The translations under genes were made by a program, and so were the position numbers. Under the pieces are notes generated by a model. That model did not search any database, was not told where the DNA came from, and saw only the letters and a program-made list of their open reading frames with translations. A stretch of 64,000 nt of DNA from Siphonodentalium dalli (taxonomy: Eukaryota > Mollusca > Scaphopoda > Gadilida > Siphonodentaliidae): the NCBI GenBank assembly GCA_032622095.1, contig CP136061.1:123022754-123086753 (forward strand). The letters are read 5' to 3'. Below are positions 43,880-56,521 of the stretch, piece after piece. Position 1 is the stretch's first letter; each line of letters begins with the position of its first letter.

Positions 43880-45575
43880 ATGCCAAGATCATAGCCAGGG
43901 AGTTACTCTATGATCATATGTGAGGTGAATAGGTATACAGGGAGTTATTGTATGTCATGACTGATGTGAGTAGGTATACAATGAGTGACTATTTGGTTAT
44001 TAGTGGGTTGTCCATGGTAAGATGCATCTATGTATACAGGGAGAGGTCGTGGCCAGGTGTGAGGTCAATCGGTATGCATGGAGTGACTCTATGATGTATG
44101 ATTGTGTATATTCAGTACGGGTGCAACCGGTGTACCTGTATGGTCATTGGTGTGGTGTATGGATATAGCTACATGGTCATCTATGTGTTGATTATGTATA
44201 TATGGAGTGACTGTAAGGTCCTGGGAGGTATGTGCATGTGTTGTCTGTATGATCATGGATGGGGTGTGTGGATAAATAGCGAGTGATTTTATGGTTACGG
44301 GTAATGTGTACAGGTATACATGGAACAACTGTACGGTCATGATTGAATATGAATACCTGGAGTAAGCTGGGTGGATATTATCGAGGGTGTGGTTATATAG
44401 GGAGTGTCCGTGTGGTAATGGTGGGATGTATATTTATATATCTCGTGGATGTATTATCATTTGTGGGTGTATAAGGCTTAGCTGTATTATCATGGATGGC
44501 GTGTATGATTATGCAGTGAATTGCTGAATTGTCATGTGTGAGGTGTATATGCAAGTATGGAGTGTTTGAGTGGTCGTGTGTGTGTTTTTTTTTTGTATAT
44601 CTGGAAGGGCTGAATGGCCATTAGTGAGGTTTACATGAATACCTGGAGTAAATCTATAGTCTAGGGTGAGCTGCATATGTATATCGAGTGGTTATATGAC
44701 TATGTGTGTCAAATAGGTATACAAGTAGTGTTTGTATGGTTAATAGTGAGATGAGAACATGTAGGTATACAAGACAGTAGTGACTGTATGGTCAGAAATG
44801 TAATGAACATCTATACAGGGGGTGACTAAATGGTCATGTGTCAGGCGTATGAGTATACCTGGTGCTCCTGTTTGGTGACTCGTGGCGGTATGGTCATGTG
44901 TAGGTTATACCAGTATAACACGTGTTGCTTTATTGTCATGGGCGAGGGATATGTGTATATAGCGAGTGGCTATATGGCCATGTATGAGGTACACATGCAT
45001 ACATGGAGTGACTATAGTGACATGGATGGGGTGTATTAGTATATCTTGAGTGGCTATTCGGCTATGGTGTGACAAATAGGGATACAAGGAGTGACATGGC
45101 CAATGTTGAGGCGAATATGTATACAAGGATTGACCATGATCATGTATGAATGTTTTGAATAGGTACACACGGGGTGACTATATAGCCATAGGTCAGATGA
45201 CGGAGTATACCAGGTGACATGGGTGAGGGTATGAGTATGAAGCGAGTGGCTATATGGCCATTGGTGAGGTGCATATGTATACCGGAATGACTTTATGGCC
45301 ATTGTTGTGGTGTTGATGTAGATATTGATTGTCTATTTGACCATGCGTTTGGAGAATAGGTATACAGGGGGTGACCTTATGGCCAATGGTGAGATGAATG
45401 GGTATATAGGGAGTGACTATATGGTTATGGGTCATGTTTAGGAGTATACCCGGTGTGCCTGCATTGTGACGCATGGCTGTATGGTCATCCGTGGTCATGG
45501 ATCAGGTGTACATGTATACAGTGGGTCACTATATTGTTATGTCTGTGGTGTTTATGTATATATGTAATGATTGTG
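43880..45575 (+). repeat. degenerate tandem repeat in the left half of the foldback element
   Basis: Units of about 40-65 bp with a TATGGTCATG(G/T)GTGAGGTG-like start and GTATACA.GGAGTGACT. Open frames inside it are incidental. Confidence 0.75.
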
Positions 45576-45769
45576 TGCTAATGGGTGGCTATCGCTTTCC
45601 ACGCTTAACACCCCCCCCCCCCATCTACATAAATATCATCAAGATGGAGAACTCTCTGACATGACCTCTTTATTGATTAACATACCCTTGACTTATTGTA
45701 GAAAGCGATAGCCACCCAAGATACAACCCACCCATTACCACCAAGATATAACCCACCCATTACCCAAGT

Positions 45770-46075
45770 CACTCCATATGTACATAAACACCACACAAAT
45801 GACAACAAAGTAACCCACTTTATACACGTACACCTGATCATGCAGCCATACTTGGTTATACCCGTACATACCACAAATGACGATACAGCCACGAGTCACC
45901 ATGCATGAACACCAGGTATACACCTACACCCGACGCATGACAAAAAGTCACTCTATGTATACATATTCACTACATTCACGAGCATACAGTCACTCATTGT
46001 ATACATATTCACCTCACCATGGACCATACAGCCGCTACATGTATACCTATTCGCCATACATATGTCAATCCAGGT
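45770..46075 (-). repeat. degenerate tandem repeat in the right half of the foldback element
   Basis: The same unit as 43880-45575 in reverse (AGTCACTC.ATGTATACAT.TTCAC) but only about 300 bp long, so the two halves are strongly unequal. Confidence 0.75.
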
Positions 46076-47375
46076 AAACATATTAATCTCAGTTCCGTCT
46101 CAAAGTTCTGCTCATTTCCTTTCAATAATATGGCCAGAATCACAAAAGAGGTTCTCCGCAAAATTCCATACTGCAACTTTAAAATGAATTTGTCATGCCC
46201 CATACGGAACTGGAACAAATATAATAGAACGTATTTGTCAGTTAATTAACTAGTACGTAAAATAACCAAGTGAGTCACAATTTGCTATCTTTTTCGGATA
46301 ACGCAGAGAATAATGTTCGGGATATGTTAACTTTTAACTTTTTACAAATTTGGTTGCCATTTTGGAAGCCATCTTGAGCATTTCAGTCTTTAAACATCAC
46401 AGTGTGACACACTTAAGATAGACCAAAACAATAAACACCTTTGATACCAAAGATAGTTGCAGTTTACTTGAACAAATGGTCGAACCCTGAAAAGTTAATT
46501 TTTGCCAATATTTTTATCAAGTTTGTGAGAGAAAAATCCCATATTTCTGGTGATGTCAGTGGTGACAATAGTAAAAATGATCCATGGTGCATTAGACATG
46601 TTAGTATGCAATGTATAGAATAGCCAATTGTATACATCAACCACAACTTGTAAGCGATTGCAGGACACGCTGGTGTAATATTTACCATTTTCCATATTTT
46701 GGCGGCCATATTGGCAGCCATTTTGAGCCAAAGTAAGAATTTTGGTCCCAGTGATTTGGAACATTAATAGTTAATGATATGCCTCACTTACATTACAAAG
46801 TTCTGTTCATTTCTTGTTGAAATATGACTAGAATCCCAATTGTGATTTTTTGTGAAATTTTATACCGCATTCTGTAAAATCGAATTTTTGAGGGATCGGA
46901 AGGGGTTAGGACCCCAATAATTGCATATTTCGTTGCTCCAATGATCAGTTAATATACAAAACACAAAATAAAGTTGCATTACTCAACCAGTTCCAAACAG
47001 CATGAATTGATCTAGAAGATATTTGTGAAAAAATGTTATATTTTCAACTTCCGGTGGCCATTTTGGCGGCCATCTTGGATGGTGAGTTTAAATTTTGGCT
47101 CAAAAATGTGTCATTATGTCTCAGCTTCACGAAAATATATACATTTGTATACATTTTACAAGATTTTCCCGCTATAATTTGCATAAAACTGACTTAGGGT
47201 CTGGGCTGAAAAACGGCGGCCATGATGGATGCCATCTTGTCTGGAGTCTACACAGCGACTTTTTTTTCTTGTTAACATTGCTTAAAAGTTGAAGGACATA
47301 ATAAGGAACAAAATGAGTGGGGTGAAGTTAAGTCCCAGGGAGGGTGCAAGGGTACCCCTATTAGCTCCCGGACTA

Positions 47376-47726
47376 GGTCACATCCATGTCGACAATTTAA
47401 AAAAAACAATAGCCATTGGCAGATCGAGATGCTCCCGTCTTGTTCATTTATTTATTAATAAAGCTGTAATGCCCCTGACACTTAACATAACATTGAGCAT
47501 GTTCAAAGGTCACTCAATTTAGTTAAAATTCAGAAGTCATGATTCATACAAATGAGATTAGATGGAGACTCAAATGATAGAAAAGCTTTATTTATCACCG
47601 TCTCTGATTTATCTGATGGATCCCTTATGAGCAATGTAAAATATTAGTCTGTAGGGCCTGAAACTCTGGCAACTAAGAATGGAAGACTCCCTAATGATGT
47701 GGAAATACTTATCCCACTGTGCTCTA
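47376..47726. other. no gene recognised
   Basis: Sequence after the foldback element. No MON2 exon seen. Confidence 0.35.
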
Positions 47727-47922
47727 TTAACCCTTGCATGACTGGCACTTCCTGAAATTTTGCGAAAACCCTGTGCCTAACAATATTTACCTTGACTTTA
47801 TTAGCCAGTGCATTCTCTTATATATGTGAGGCTTCCTATGGGAGACTCGCATATATAAGAGAATGCATTGGCACAGGGTTTTCACAAATGCACCATAGTA
47901 GCTCCCGTCATCAAAGGGTAAT
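47727..47922. mobile_element. family C MITE (piggyBac-type)
   Basis: TTAA (47727-47730), CCCTTGCATGACTGGCACTT, stem pair around 47809-47873, right terminus CATCAAAGGG with a decayed TTAA. Confidence 0.75.
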
Positions 47923-48024
47923 GTGCTATAATAAAAGATTCTAACTGGATGCCCAGTATCAGCAGAGACCATCAGAGGGTCTATTTCTATCTATGGATTC
48001 TCGTTCGTCTAGATGTGGTGACTT

Positions 48025-48500
48025 TTAACCCTTTCATGACGGGAGCTGCGATGGTGCAGCATTAAAGATCCTGTGCCAGTGCATTCTCTTATATAGGTGA
48101 GTCTCCCATAAGGTGCCTCATATATATAAGAGAATCACTTGCTTACAAGGTCAAGGTAAATAGTATTAGGCCAATGTATTCTTCTATATATGCCAGGCTC
48201 CCTATGTTTTTGGTTACTTTTTCCCTTCTGTTCAGTTTCTCTATCCCCCAATTTGCAGAAGATAAATTGCATAATCTAAAGGTGACTAAATTAATGGGTA
48301 AACTAATCAACCAACATCAACTGGGGAATTTCAATCTGATCCTAGGTCTTCCATAGCAGTTGAGGCCTAAGCAGAATGAGGTTCCCAGAGGGTGAATTAG
48401 GTGATGTTAGCCTGCTGTGCAGAATAGTGTCACTAAATTCACCCTCTGGGGACCTCATTCTGCAAATGTCAGCCACACTATATCTGGGCTTGATAGTGGG
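48025..48500. mobile_element. family C MITE joined to a truncated family D MITE
   Basis: TTAACCCTTTCATGACGGG at 48025 starts family C, which is cut near 48200. It is joined to the middle and right end of family D (48215-48497; AATGAGGTTCCCAGAGGGTG, end TCTGGGCTT). Confidence 0.6.
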
Positions 48501-49057
48501 CTTTAAAATCCTTGAAAATCATTATAAAATGGCCTGGAATTTTATTAGGTCTATCTTGTGATAACCATAGTCAATCGAAATATATATCTATTTCAGCTAT
48601 GTTCCAATTTCTTTGAATGTCGTTCCTTCACCAACTGACTGTGTAACTTGTTATATCCCGTGTAACCTAATCTATCTTTCCCGAGAGCTCGCCAAAATTA
48701 ACTCATGCTTAGCATCGATGTTCCGTACAACATGACAGTGTCTATCAGCAGCGAGTTGATTAGCTTTCCCCAATGGTCAGTATATATCCTCAGCACGGTC
48801 ACCGCAATAGGACTTCTACGTCATAGAGCTGTCTGCTGCTTTTTGGTAATATTATTGCTCTACCCATGAGTCATACCTAATCCTATCTCATGTCGATAAG
48901 ATAGTCTACGGGAGATTATTATGGAACTGGTCAGTTGTTCGCAGTATATTTGCCGTCAATTTGTAACAGGTTTTTTGCTGATTACAAACTGTGAAAATAA
49001 TGTGTCTCAGTGAAGAGCTGAGGTTTGTGCATTCTTGATGATGTTGATGTCTTCTTT
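48501..49057. other. no gene recognised
   Basis: The segment ACTGTGAAAATAATGTGTCTCA near 48984 recurs at about 57345, showing a dispersed repeat there. Confidence 0.35.
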
Positions 49058-49282
49058 ATAACCCTTTCAGTGCCAAGTCCGATTTTTGTATCAACCCATA
49101 TTTCGTTGATCATTTTTTAAATTTATTGATTATAATAATGTGATACATTGATGGAAAGAGCTCTAAGAGCTCTTTCCATCAATATTATAAGAGCTCTTTC
49201 CATCAATGTATCACATTATAATCAATAAATTCAAGGAAATATGGGTTGATACAAAAATCGGACTTGGCACTGAAAGGGTTAA
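49058..49282. mobile_element. family B MITE (piggyBac-type)
   Basis: CCCTTTCAGTGCCAAGTCC arm and complement, with a duplicated core (GAGCTCTTTCCATCAAT twice). The right flank is TTAA (49279-49282), the left flank has decayed to ATAA. Confidence 0.8.
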
Positions 49283-49713
49283 CAAGCCTGCAAATAGTGT
49301 GTCTGTCATTTGCAGAATGAGGTCCCCAGAGGGTGAATTTAGTGAAGTTATCTCACAGGGCAGGCTAGCATCACCAGATTCACCCTGTGTGAACCTCATT
49401 CTGTTAGGCCTCAACTGCTAGGATCAGATTGAATTTCCCCAGTTGAAGTTGGTGATGTTCACCCATTAGTCACCTCGATTATGTATTTTTTCTTCTGCAA
49501 TTTAGGGAGATATAGAAACTTCCCAGAAGGGAAAAAAGTAACTAAAAACAATGTTAATTTGAGACTATAGACACTTCCAGAAGATGAGGCCAAAGCAGAA
49601 TGAGGTCCCCAGAGGGTGTATTTGGTTATGCTAACCCGCTGTTCGGGATAGCATTACTAAATTCACCCTCTGGGGACCTCTTTCTGCAAATGACCGGCAC
49701 ACTATTTGCAGGG
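49283..49713. mobile_element. family D MITE (MULE-type)
   Basis: Starts CAAGCCTGCAAATAGTGTG directly after the family B TTAA and ends CACACTATTTGCAGG. Both palindromic ends and the middle are present. The target duplication is not clear. Confidence 0.65.
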
Positions 49714-50762
49714 TTGCTTCTTAAGGAATCAGGGTAGTTTGGGAAAGTACTCTATAATAAACTGGTGTGTGTGTGTTTATTATCAAGTAATGTAAACAGT
49801 GATAGGGCTGAAAAATTAAGGGTTCAAAGATATCACAATACAACCAGACCATAAAAGTGTCAGTGTCACAGGTGTAATCATTAATGAAATAAAATACTAT
49901 ATGGTGTGGGAGTTCATTGGTTATATAGGGGCACATATTAGGTTAATGATAACTAGTAATATATTTATAAACAGGGTCTGCGCTAGCCAGAAAGTTTGAT
50001 GTGCCAAATGTTGTTCCATTTACCATTTTTTTTGTGAAACTTTAAATTTGGGTGTTCCAAACATACATGTATAATCTCCCGTATTGCCAGTCTCCAGATT
50101 TGAGGCCCCACACTTCTGCAACTTTCAGAAATTTGAAATTTGTGCGTGAGTCTCACCAGCGAGATTCTCACTATGCCGCATGTTTGTGTTCTATTGTCTA
50201 TACTCGAATAGGCTTACGATCTGGGTGCTTATTACACACGATGAAATTACTGTGTTGACATTACCAGCTTTCCTTGTCACGACTTCTGAATCCATTCTGT
50301 TCAAAACTAAATAAAATAATTGAATATATGGCAGTTTATTTTTATTGGGGAGTAGTAATTGGTGGTACTCAAATGTTGTATATATATACAGTAAAACCTC
50401 TCCAAACTGAACACCCTTCAGACCAGCCCTTCTGTTCGGTTTATAGAGGTGTTCGATTTATAGATTGGAATGTATTGACATTGATGTAGCACAAGCAACT
50501 CATTATTGGTTAATTAAAATTTATTCAATAAAGTACCAAATAAAATATAAATACTTTAACAACAAATATTACGGTTATTGAAAATGTCACTTAACCCTTT
50601 ACCCAACAAAACCGGCCAAATAAAGCTTCAACAGCCTAAAATATCTTCGGTCTGTCTCAATAGAACCATACAAATATGGATATCATTGGAACCGGCTCCT
50701 TGACCACATTGTGATAGTTACAGTTATGCCCTGTGCCAATGCAATCAATCTTTTTTTAACAC
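49714..50762. other. no gene recognised; scattered repeat scraps
   Basis: Includes a lone TTAACCCTTTACCCAACA terminus (50592-50609) matching the element at 27932, and CCCTGTGCCAATGCA from family C near 50730. Confidence 0.35.
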
Positions 50763-52120
50763 TTTTTATGTTTACCCATACCATAGTATGGTAAACATAG
50801 TGTCGTTGCCCGGATTGACCACTCGTCGTTCGTCCGTCTGTCTGTCCGTCTGTCTGACTGTCCGTAGACACTTTACGAGTAATGCGATAACTCAAACATT
50901 TTCTATCCAATCGAAACCAAATTTTGTATATGGGTTTCTCGGCCCAAAATACAGATCGAGTTCAAATTTGGGTTTGATCCGAGATTTTGTTACAGAGTTA
51001 TGGCCCTTTTTCAACTTAGAATTCACGCATTCTGCCATAACTCAAACATTTGTTATCTGATTGGAACCAAATTTGGTATGTGAGTTTCACAGCCCAAAAT
51101 ACAGATCGGGTTCGAATATGGGTTTGATCAGATTAATTTTAAAGGAGTTATGACCCTTTTTCGAAGAAAAAAATTAAGAAAAAAAATCAATTTAAACAAA
51201 AATTAACTTTTAACTTTTATAATAATAATAAAAAAAATGTCATTGACATTGTCATTTGTTTTCATTTAGATATTGATGATTATGATAAAAGTTGATAAAA
51301 AGATTTCCAATGTGTCCCTTTAATTTTTTTAAATAATTAAAAAGTTTTTAAGTTAAAAAAATTTGAAAAACTAACACCATTATAACTCTGCCAAGGGTAC
51401 CCCGAATCACCACACCAAATTTGATTAAATCGGTCCAAAATCTTGTGTTATGTACTGGTAAATCTGTTTGGAGCAACATTAAATCCAATTCACCAATTGC
51501 CTTTGGACTACTTAGCTATTGATAAGGCTATATTATTTTCTGATGTCTCTTATGCCAATGTGCAAATAATCTGATAAAGAAGGCTATGGTATCTAATTTA
51601 AAATAAAGATTCAACAATAAACATCACATGATATTAACAGTAGACATCTCTGCTGCAGAGTTATATCTTCAGATGGTCTGATATCATTATAATTGTTATC
51701 GGTTTAATAGAGAGGTCAGTGTTCAACATAAACAATTCCTGTGATATTTTGACAGCTCTACTATATAATTGATATCAATGGGTCAGTGGTGAGGTTGCTT
51801 ATCTGTATACTAGGACACATTATTATTGTAAACCTAAATTGGACTCTCTTAACCCAAGTAATCCATGTCCAGGTCACACCTACACATTTAACCCATGGGC
51901 TGTGGCGGTTTAGCATTACAGATCCTGTACCAGTGCATTCTCTTATATAAATGCCAGTGACCCATAAATTCCAATAATTTGTGTTATGTACATTTGTCTA
52001 TAATAGTACATAACAGTATACTCTATAATTCAACACCAAAATTCTCATTTATCCGATCATATTAAATTTTTATCGCCAAGGGATGGGTTAACATCTGCCG
52101 ATCGTGATCGGCCTCTCGTT
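50763..52120 (+). mobile_element. family E Helentron-like element, 1.36 kb, near-twin of 22892-24190
   Basis: Same head hairpin, microsatellite (50825-50863), internal order and terminal GCCGATCGTGATCGGC CTCTCGTT. Differences from the twin are small substitutions and a few insertions or deletions. Confidence 0.68.
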
Positions 52121-52159
52121 ACCATTTTTTCTTACATTCTTTAACAATTTTATAATTTT

Positions 52160-52270
52160 TAATGTGTTAAGCCAATGCATTCTCTTATATATGCGAGGCG
52201 ACCTATGGTCGACTCGTATATATAAGAGAATGCATTGGCACAGGGCGCTTCTGTTGGGTAAAGGGTTACA
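52160..52270. mobile_element. piggyBac-type MITE remnant (family C core)
   Basis: A stem of GCCAATGCATTCTCTTATAT and complement, right end TGTTGGGTAAAGGG then TTAC (a decayed TTAA). The left terminus is missing. Confidence 0.6.
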
Positions 52271-52435
52271 AATGTCACATCATCAGTATAGTAGTTTCGA
52301 GCTTACCAATATAATTATTGGTGTTTTGTTCGGCGACCGCTTTGAACCAGATTGTAACAACAGTTGTCTGATTAGATAACTGAATTTGTATTTAATACAT
52401 TGAATAAACAATGAGATTACAGCACTGACATTTTG

Positions 52436-52830
52436 TTTTTAGCTCACCTGAGACGAAGTCTCCGGTGGAGCTATAGTCATCACTCCTTGTCCGTCGTCCG
52501 TCTGTCCGTCCATCCATCAAGAATCATCTTCTTCTCCAGTACCATTCTCCAGTACCATAAGGCCAAATGGGTTCATATTTGGTGTGGATGTTCCCTGGGT
52601 GACTCAGACTCAGATTTGTTAAAATAAGGTCACTGAGTCAAATAGTTACGAAGCCAGGGCCATAACTCTTTCCCACCATAGTAATTCTTAAAACAACTTC
52701 TTTTTAAGAACCATTAGGCCTATTTAGCTTATATTTGGTATGGAGGGTCCTTGTGTGACTGGGGTTCAGATTTGTTCAAATGGGGTTACTGGGTAAAATA
52801 GGGGCACAGCCAGGGACATAACTCTTAAAA
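52436..52830 (+). mobile_element. family H hairpin-headed element
   Basis: TTTTTAGCTCACCTGAGACG with the complement GTCTCCGGTGGAGCT forms the head, followed by a GTCCGTCGTCCGTCTGTCCG microsatellite and tandem units with TAAGGCCAAATGGGTTCATA-like text. Similar AGCTCACCTGAG heads are common in bivalve and gastropod genomes as I know them. The 3' end is not defined. Confidence 0.55.
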
Positions 52831-53215
52831 AAAAAAAAAAATTACAAAATTTATTGTATTAAATCCTTGCTCAATTAAAATCAAAATTATAATTAAAAAA
52901 AACAAATAATGAAAATATTTTTTTTTGGTATTATTTCTGTTTTGGTATTATTTTGTGGAAATTTAATTTTTTTTAAGCACACTGCATCACATCCTCCCAC
53001 ACCCCCAATCTCTGTCCCTCCCATGTCACACTATACCCAGATCCCTTCCCTGCACATTAAGTGCTTTATGTTGATTACAGCTGTACAAGCTGTTTGACAT
53101 ACAATGTGTAGATACGCTGTATCACTTTACTCTGTACAGCTGACACATTATAAACTAATTATAGTTAGAAGCAAATTTGATTTTTGAGACAATGCAAATT
53201 TTTTGAGATTGGGTG

Positions 53216-53340
53216 GGATGCGAACCCCGGCCCGACGGCGAGCGCGCCTTGCGACTCAAAGTCCGACGTCAATACCACACGGCCACCGAAGCAACCCCAA
53301 AAAAGGAAGCTTGAATGGCCGCTGTATTCCGACGTCGCAC
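53216..53340 (-). mobile_element. tRNA-like SINE, copy 2
   Basis: On the minus strand, GGTGGCCGTGTGG (A box, 53276-53288) is followed about 50 bp later by GGGTTCGCATCCC (B box, 53216-53228), a tRNA-type internal promoter with a long variable arm. Acceptor-stem pairing is absent, so it is not a functional tRNA gene. Homology to 7337-7444 extends about 40 bp upstream of the tRNA-like part. Confidence 0.55.
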
Positions 53341-54305
53341 TAAGGACACTATATTCACATTTTAAGGTCTCTATATGTATATGTATATAGGAGGTACGGC
53401 ACAGCAGCAATGTTATATATTTTATGCCTCCGAAACATCTCAATTCCCAGCAGACTGGTTGGAACCATTAGATGAATGCAGTTTAATCCAATATTTTGAC
53501 TGCAGTCTCTTAACAGTTTATCAAGTCTGGATATAAGAGGTCGGACACAGTCATTGACCGAGCCAAATACACCGATGACCGGCGCCGCCTTATTATCGTC
53601 CGTCAGTTTGTCCGGCACCCATTATCTTCACAAAAAATATATAATTAAGGGGAAAACAACAAGTAGATGTATTATCCGCGGCAAAGACATTCAATTACCA
53701 CTACTGTGCACTAAATATCAAATCCCCCCACCAATACAACGCGTTTTACCGAAAACATGTTAATGATCCGTTCCGTATACAGGACCTATAAATGTAATTT
53801 TAATGCAACCTCTAACCTAAATTGTCCGCTATTGATGATTGATCGCTAACTGCGAATTATCGCTGCCTTCACGTCCGCACTATTTACGACTTTCTATTTT
53901 TAGAATGTGAAAAACTCAGAAAAAATGGCTGCCACTGGGGGGAAACTCCAACCAAGAAATACACTTCGTCGTGTTTTTCTCGTTTGACGTAAGATACACG
54001 GAGATGTCACAAGTTAAATCAGCACAAGTGTAATATATTCCACAAGGGTGTTAGTTGGAGATTTAGTGGAAGAAAAAATTCATACCGGGTAGTTTTTAAA
54101 TCGCCGCGTTTTGAAACATGTGCTCGTGTTTACTTGGGGGAATCTAATTTGTGCATTGGAATGGGCTAAAAAACAACTAATTGCTGCTATTTATTGATAC
54201 CAGGTAAATGACAGATACACTTTTCAAATGTCAGACGCCGAATCTTTGGTGCCTGTCATTTTGTCAGACACTCAAAAAAAAATTATATCCAGGATTGCAG
54301 TTTAT
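53341..54305. other. no gene recognised
   Basis: Contains a short minus-strand frame (53355-53618) without recognisable motifs. I see no repeat family from the rest of the window. Confidence 0.35.
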
Positions 54306-54535
54306 TATTAGTACTGGAGCTGCACTGGTGCAGCATTAAAAACCCTGTATCAGTGCATTCTCTTATATATGTGAGTCTCTCCCATAGGGAGCTTCACATA
54401 TATACAAGAATGCACTGGAAATAATGTTTGGCCAATGTATTCTCTGATATATGTGAGGCTCAGTGTATAAATAAGAGAATGCATTGGCACAGGTTTTTCG
54501 CAAATTTCAGGAAGTTCCAGTCATGGAAGGGTTAA
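54306..54535. mobile_element. family C MITE (piggyBac-type), left end decayed
   Basis: GGAGCTGCACTGGTGCAGCA, two stem pairs, right end CCAGTCATGGAAGGG followed by TTAA (54532-54535). Confidence 0.7.
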
Positions 54536-54869
54536 CCCACATATCTTTGTTTTATTTGAAAAGTCTTGTTTATGTTTACTCACAACAGTGGGGCACATAT
54601 GTTTTTCCTCAATTGAACATGGGATGGGGGTTTACAGCCTGTTGAGTTGGTAGTCAAGCATCCAAATAAATCACACATGTCCTATATTCTTGCAGGGATG
54701 TGCCCATAGGCCATCGGGGTTGGGGGAGGGGGTGTTGGTTGCAGATTTGTTCAATGAGATCGGGGGGGGTGGTCAGGAAAAAAATTCCTACTTTTCTTTT
54801 TATTTACCAACAAGACTATAAAGTTTCACAACAATTCTCCAATAAATGTGGGCTGAAGGGTGTGCTGAT

Positions 54870-55345
54870 GGATTGACATTTGAAATCCAACATGGCTGCT
54901 GGTAGCCATGTTTGTTTTAAACAATTTTTTTTGGTAAAAATGGCTCCCATCTAGAGGTCACCCTGAAGATCCATATGAAGTTTGGTGACGATTGGATGAG
55001 AAATTTGACCTGTAAGGTATGCTAAAGGATTTGGTCATACAAAGAGTATAACACAAAATGGCTGCTGGCAGCCATGTTTTTTACAAAATTTGGGACAAAA
55101 TGGTAGACACCCATCAAGAAGTCACACCGAAGTTCCATATGAAGTTTGGTGATGAGGTATAACCTCTGCAGGGTGTATTAAAGGATTTATTGATGCAAAG
55201 AGTAAAATCCAAGATAGCTTCCAGTGGCCATATTTTTCCTCAAAAATCATTCAAATCCAAATGTGATCCTTGGCCCATATACCAAATATCGTTGAAATCG
55301 GTCAAAGTTTGTTTTAACACCTTTGTTTTATTTTATTGTGCTTTT
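54870..55345. repeat. family G-related tandem units without a head
   Basis: Units with AATCCA(A/G)(G/C)ATGGC.GC and CATATGAAGTTTGGTGA(C/T)GA, related to 3220-3370 and 11090-11220. Confidence 0.5.
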
Positions 55346-56521
55346 TTGAATAGTCTATTTTTATTTGAAGAGTTCAGTAAAGAGTTTTTATTTGAAGACT
55401 CTATTATTGTGTTATATTTTCATTTATATCAGGTTGAATAAATGATTTGTAATAGAACTATTTAAATCTGAGTCAATGTGCATTGATAGATCCTTGGATG
55501 AAAATATTTAGCAATCTGACCTTTTTATTACCCATTGGTGTCATCCCTCATTATTAACTGATGGTGAACTCAAAGTCCATACCAAGAGTTAAGTGCATAT
55601 CGATTACATAATAGAAGCATTCTTAAAACCTTTTGTCCCATTATTTTGAACAAAAATAACTCTAGGAAAACATTTACAGGGCCAGCTGCAGGGCCAGGAA
55701 AAAATGTGTACACCGGGCTGCTGAATAACCCACCAACCCGACCTAGTGTTCGGACAAAGTTTGCAATGTTGAGATGTAATTTTTTCCCCAAATCCAATTA
55801 CACAAACTAAATTGAATTTAAAATAATAGACCATTGATTAAGAGAAGGTGGCTCCTAGTTTTAATATTTACCCAATACTTATTATTTTATAACAAGAAAT
55901 ATTATGGGGTGGGTCCAGCTTCTGATGAGGAAAAAATTGCACTGAAAAGAAAACTTGTTTTAACAAATTTCTTTAAACTTACATGATTGGTGTGGTTATT
56001 TAAAACCTTTCATACCCTTTGTTTATTTTATCCTACTGTTTTAACTTTTTATATTTGAGTATGAACTACCTGTAGAATCAGGTCCTGATGACATACACTT
56101 TTCATATTAAAAAAAATCTTATGATGTATATTATTGTAGTACAATTTTGTCTTCCAACACACATACACATTTGGTGCACATAATGTCAACATCTGAAATA
56201 ATTGAATTAAGAATGTGTATGTATGTCATTAATTTCAAAGCTGAGTGTATAGTTCTAACTACTTATTTTGAATTAAATTTGACAAGTACTGACTCTTGTA
56301 GTCTTCAGAGTCCCAGTCTTCTCAGTCTTTAAAGTCTGGTGAGTGACCCACAGTCATTGACTGTCTTGTTGCATCAATCATTGCACTGAATTATGACCAC
56401 TGTCCAAACTAAACACTAATTAGCTAAACGTATATGATGGTAGTGTATTGTTACCAATACAGTTTTAATCAACCTGTCACAATGAATGAGCCATCACAAA
56501 AACGGCCACTCAGAGTTGAAT
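55346..56521. other. no gene recognised
   Basis: Minus-strand frames at 55570-55834 have no family features that I recognise. Confidence 0.35.

Larger units (their letters stand above)
42525..47375. mobile_element. giant foldback element, 4.85 kb
   Basis: It begins TAGTCCGGGAGCTAATAGGG and ends with the complement (CCCTATTAGCTCCCGGACTA). The inverted arms run about 42525-43815 and 46085-47375, nearly 1.3 kb each. Inside the arms are degenerate tandem repeats with TATACA(G/T)GGAGTGACT (43880-45575) and, in the opposite orientation, a shorter array (45770-46075). A second inverted pair at the centre (GGGTGGCTATCGCTTTC at about 45582 and its complement at about 45701) brackets a roughly 100-bp spacer with a C run. 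No transposase. Flanks share only GGT, so the target duplication is uncertain. Confidence 0.85.

Noticed and set aside
44089-45498. Histidine- and isoleucine-rich frames in the satellite of the foldback element
   Set aside because: Their repetitive composition follows the 40-65-bp tandem unit.
53216-53300. A functional tRNA gene on the minus strand
   Set aside because: A and B boxes are present but no acceptor stem pairing is possible and a second copy exists, so it is a SINE-type relic.
53165-53443. Minus-strand frame of 92 residues near the tRNA-like repeat
   Set aside because: It crosses the SINE copy and has no conserved features.
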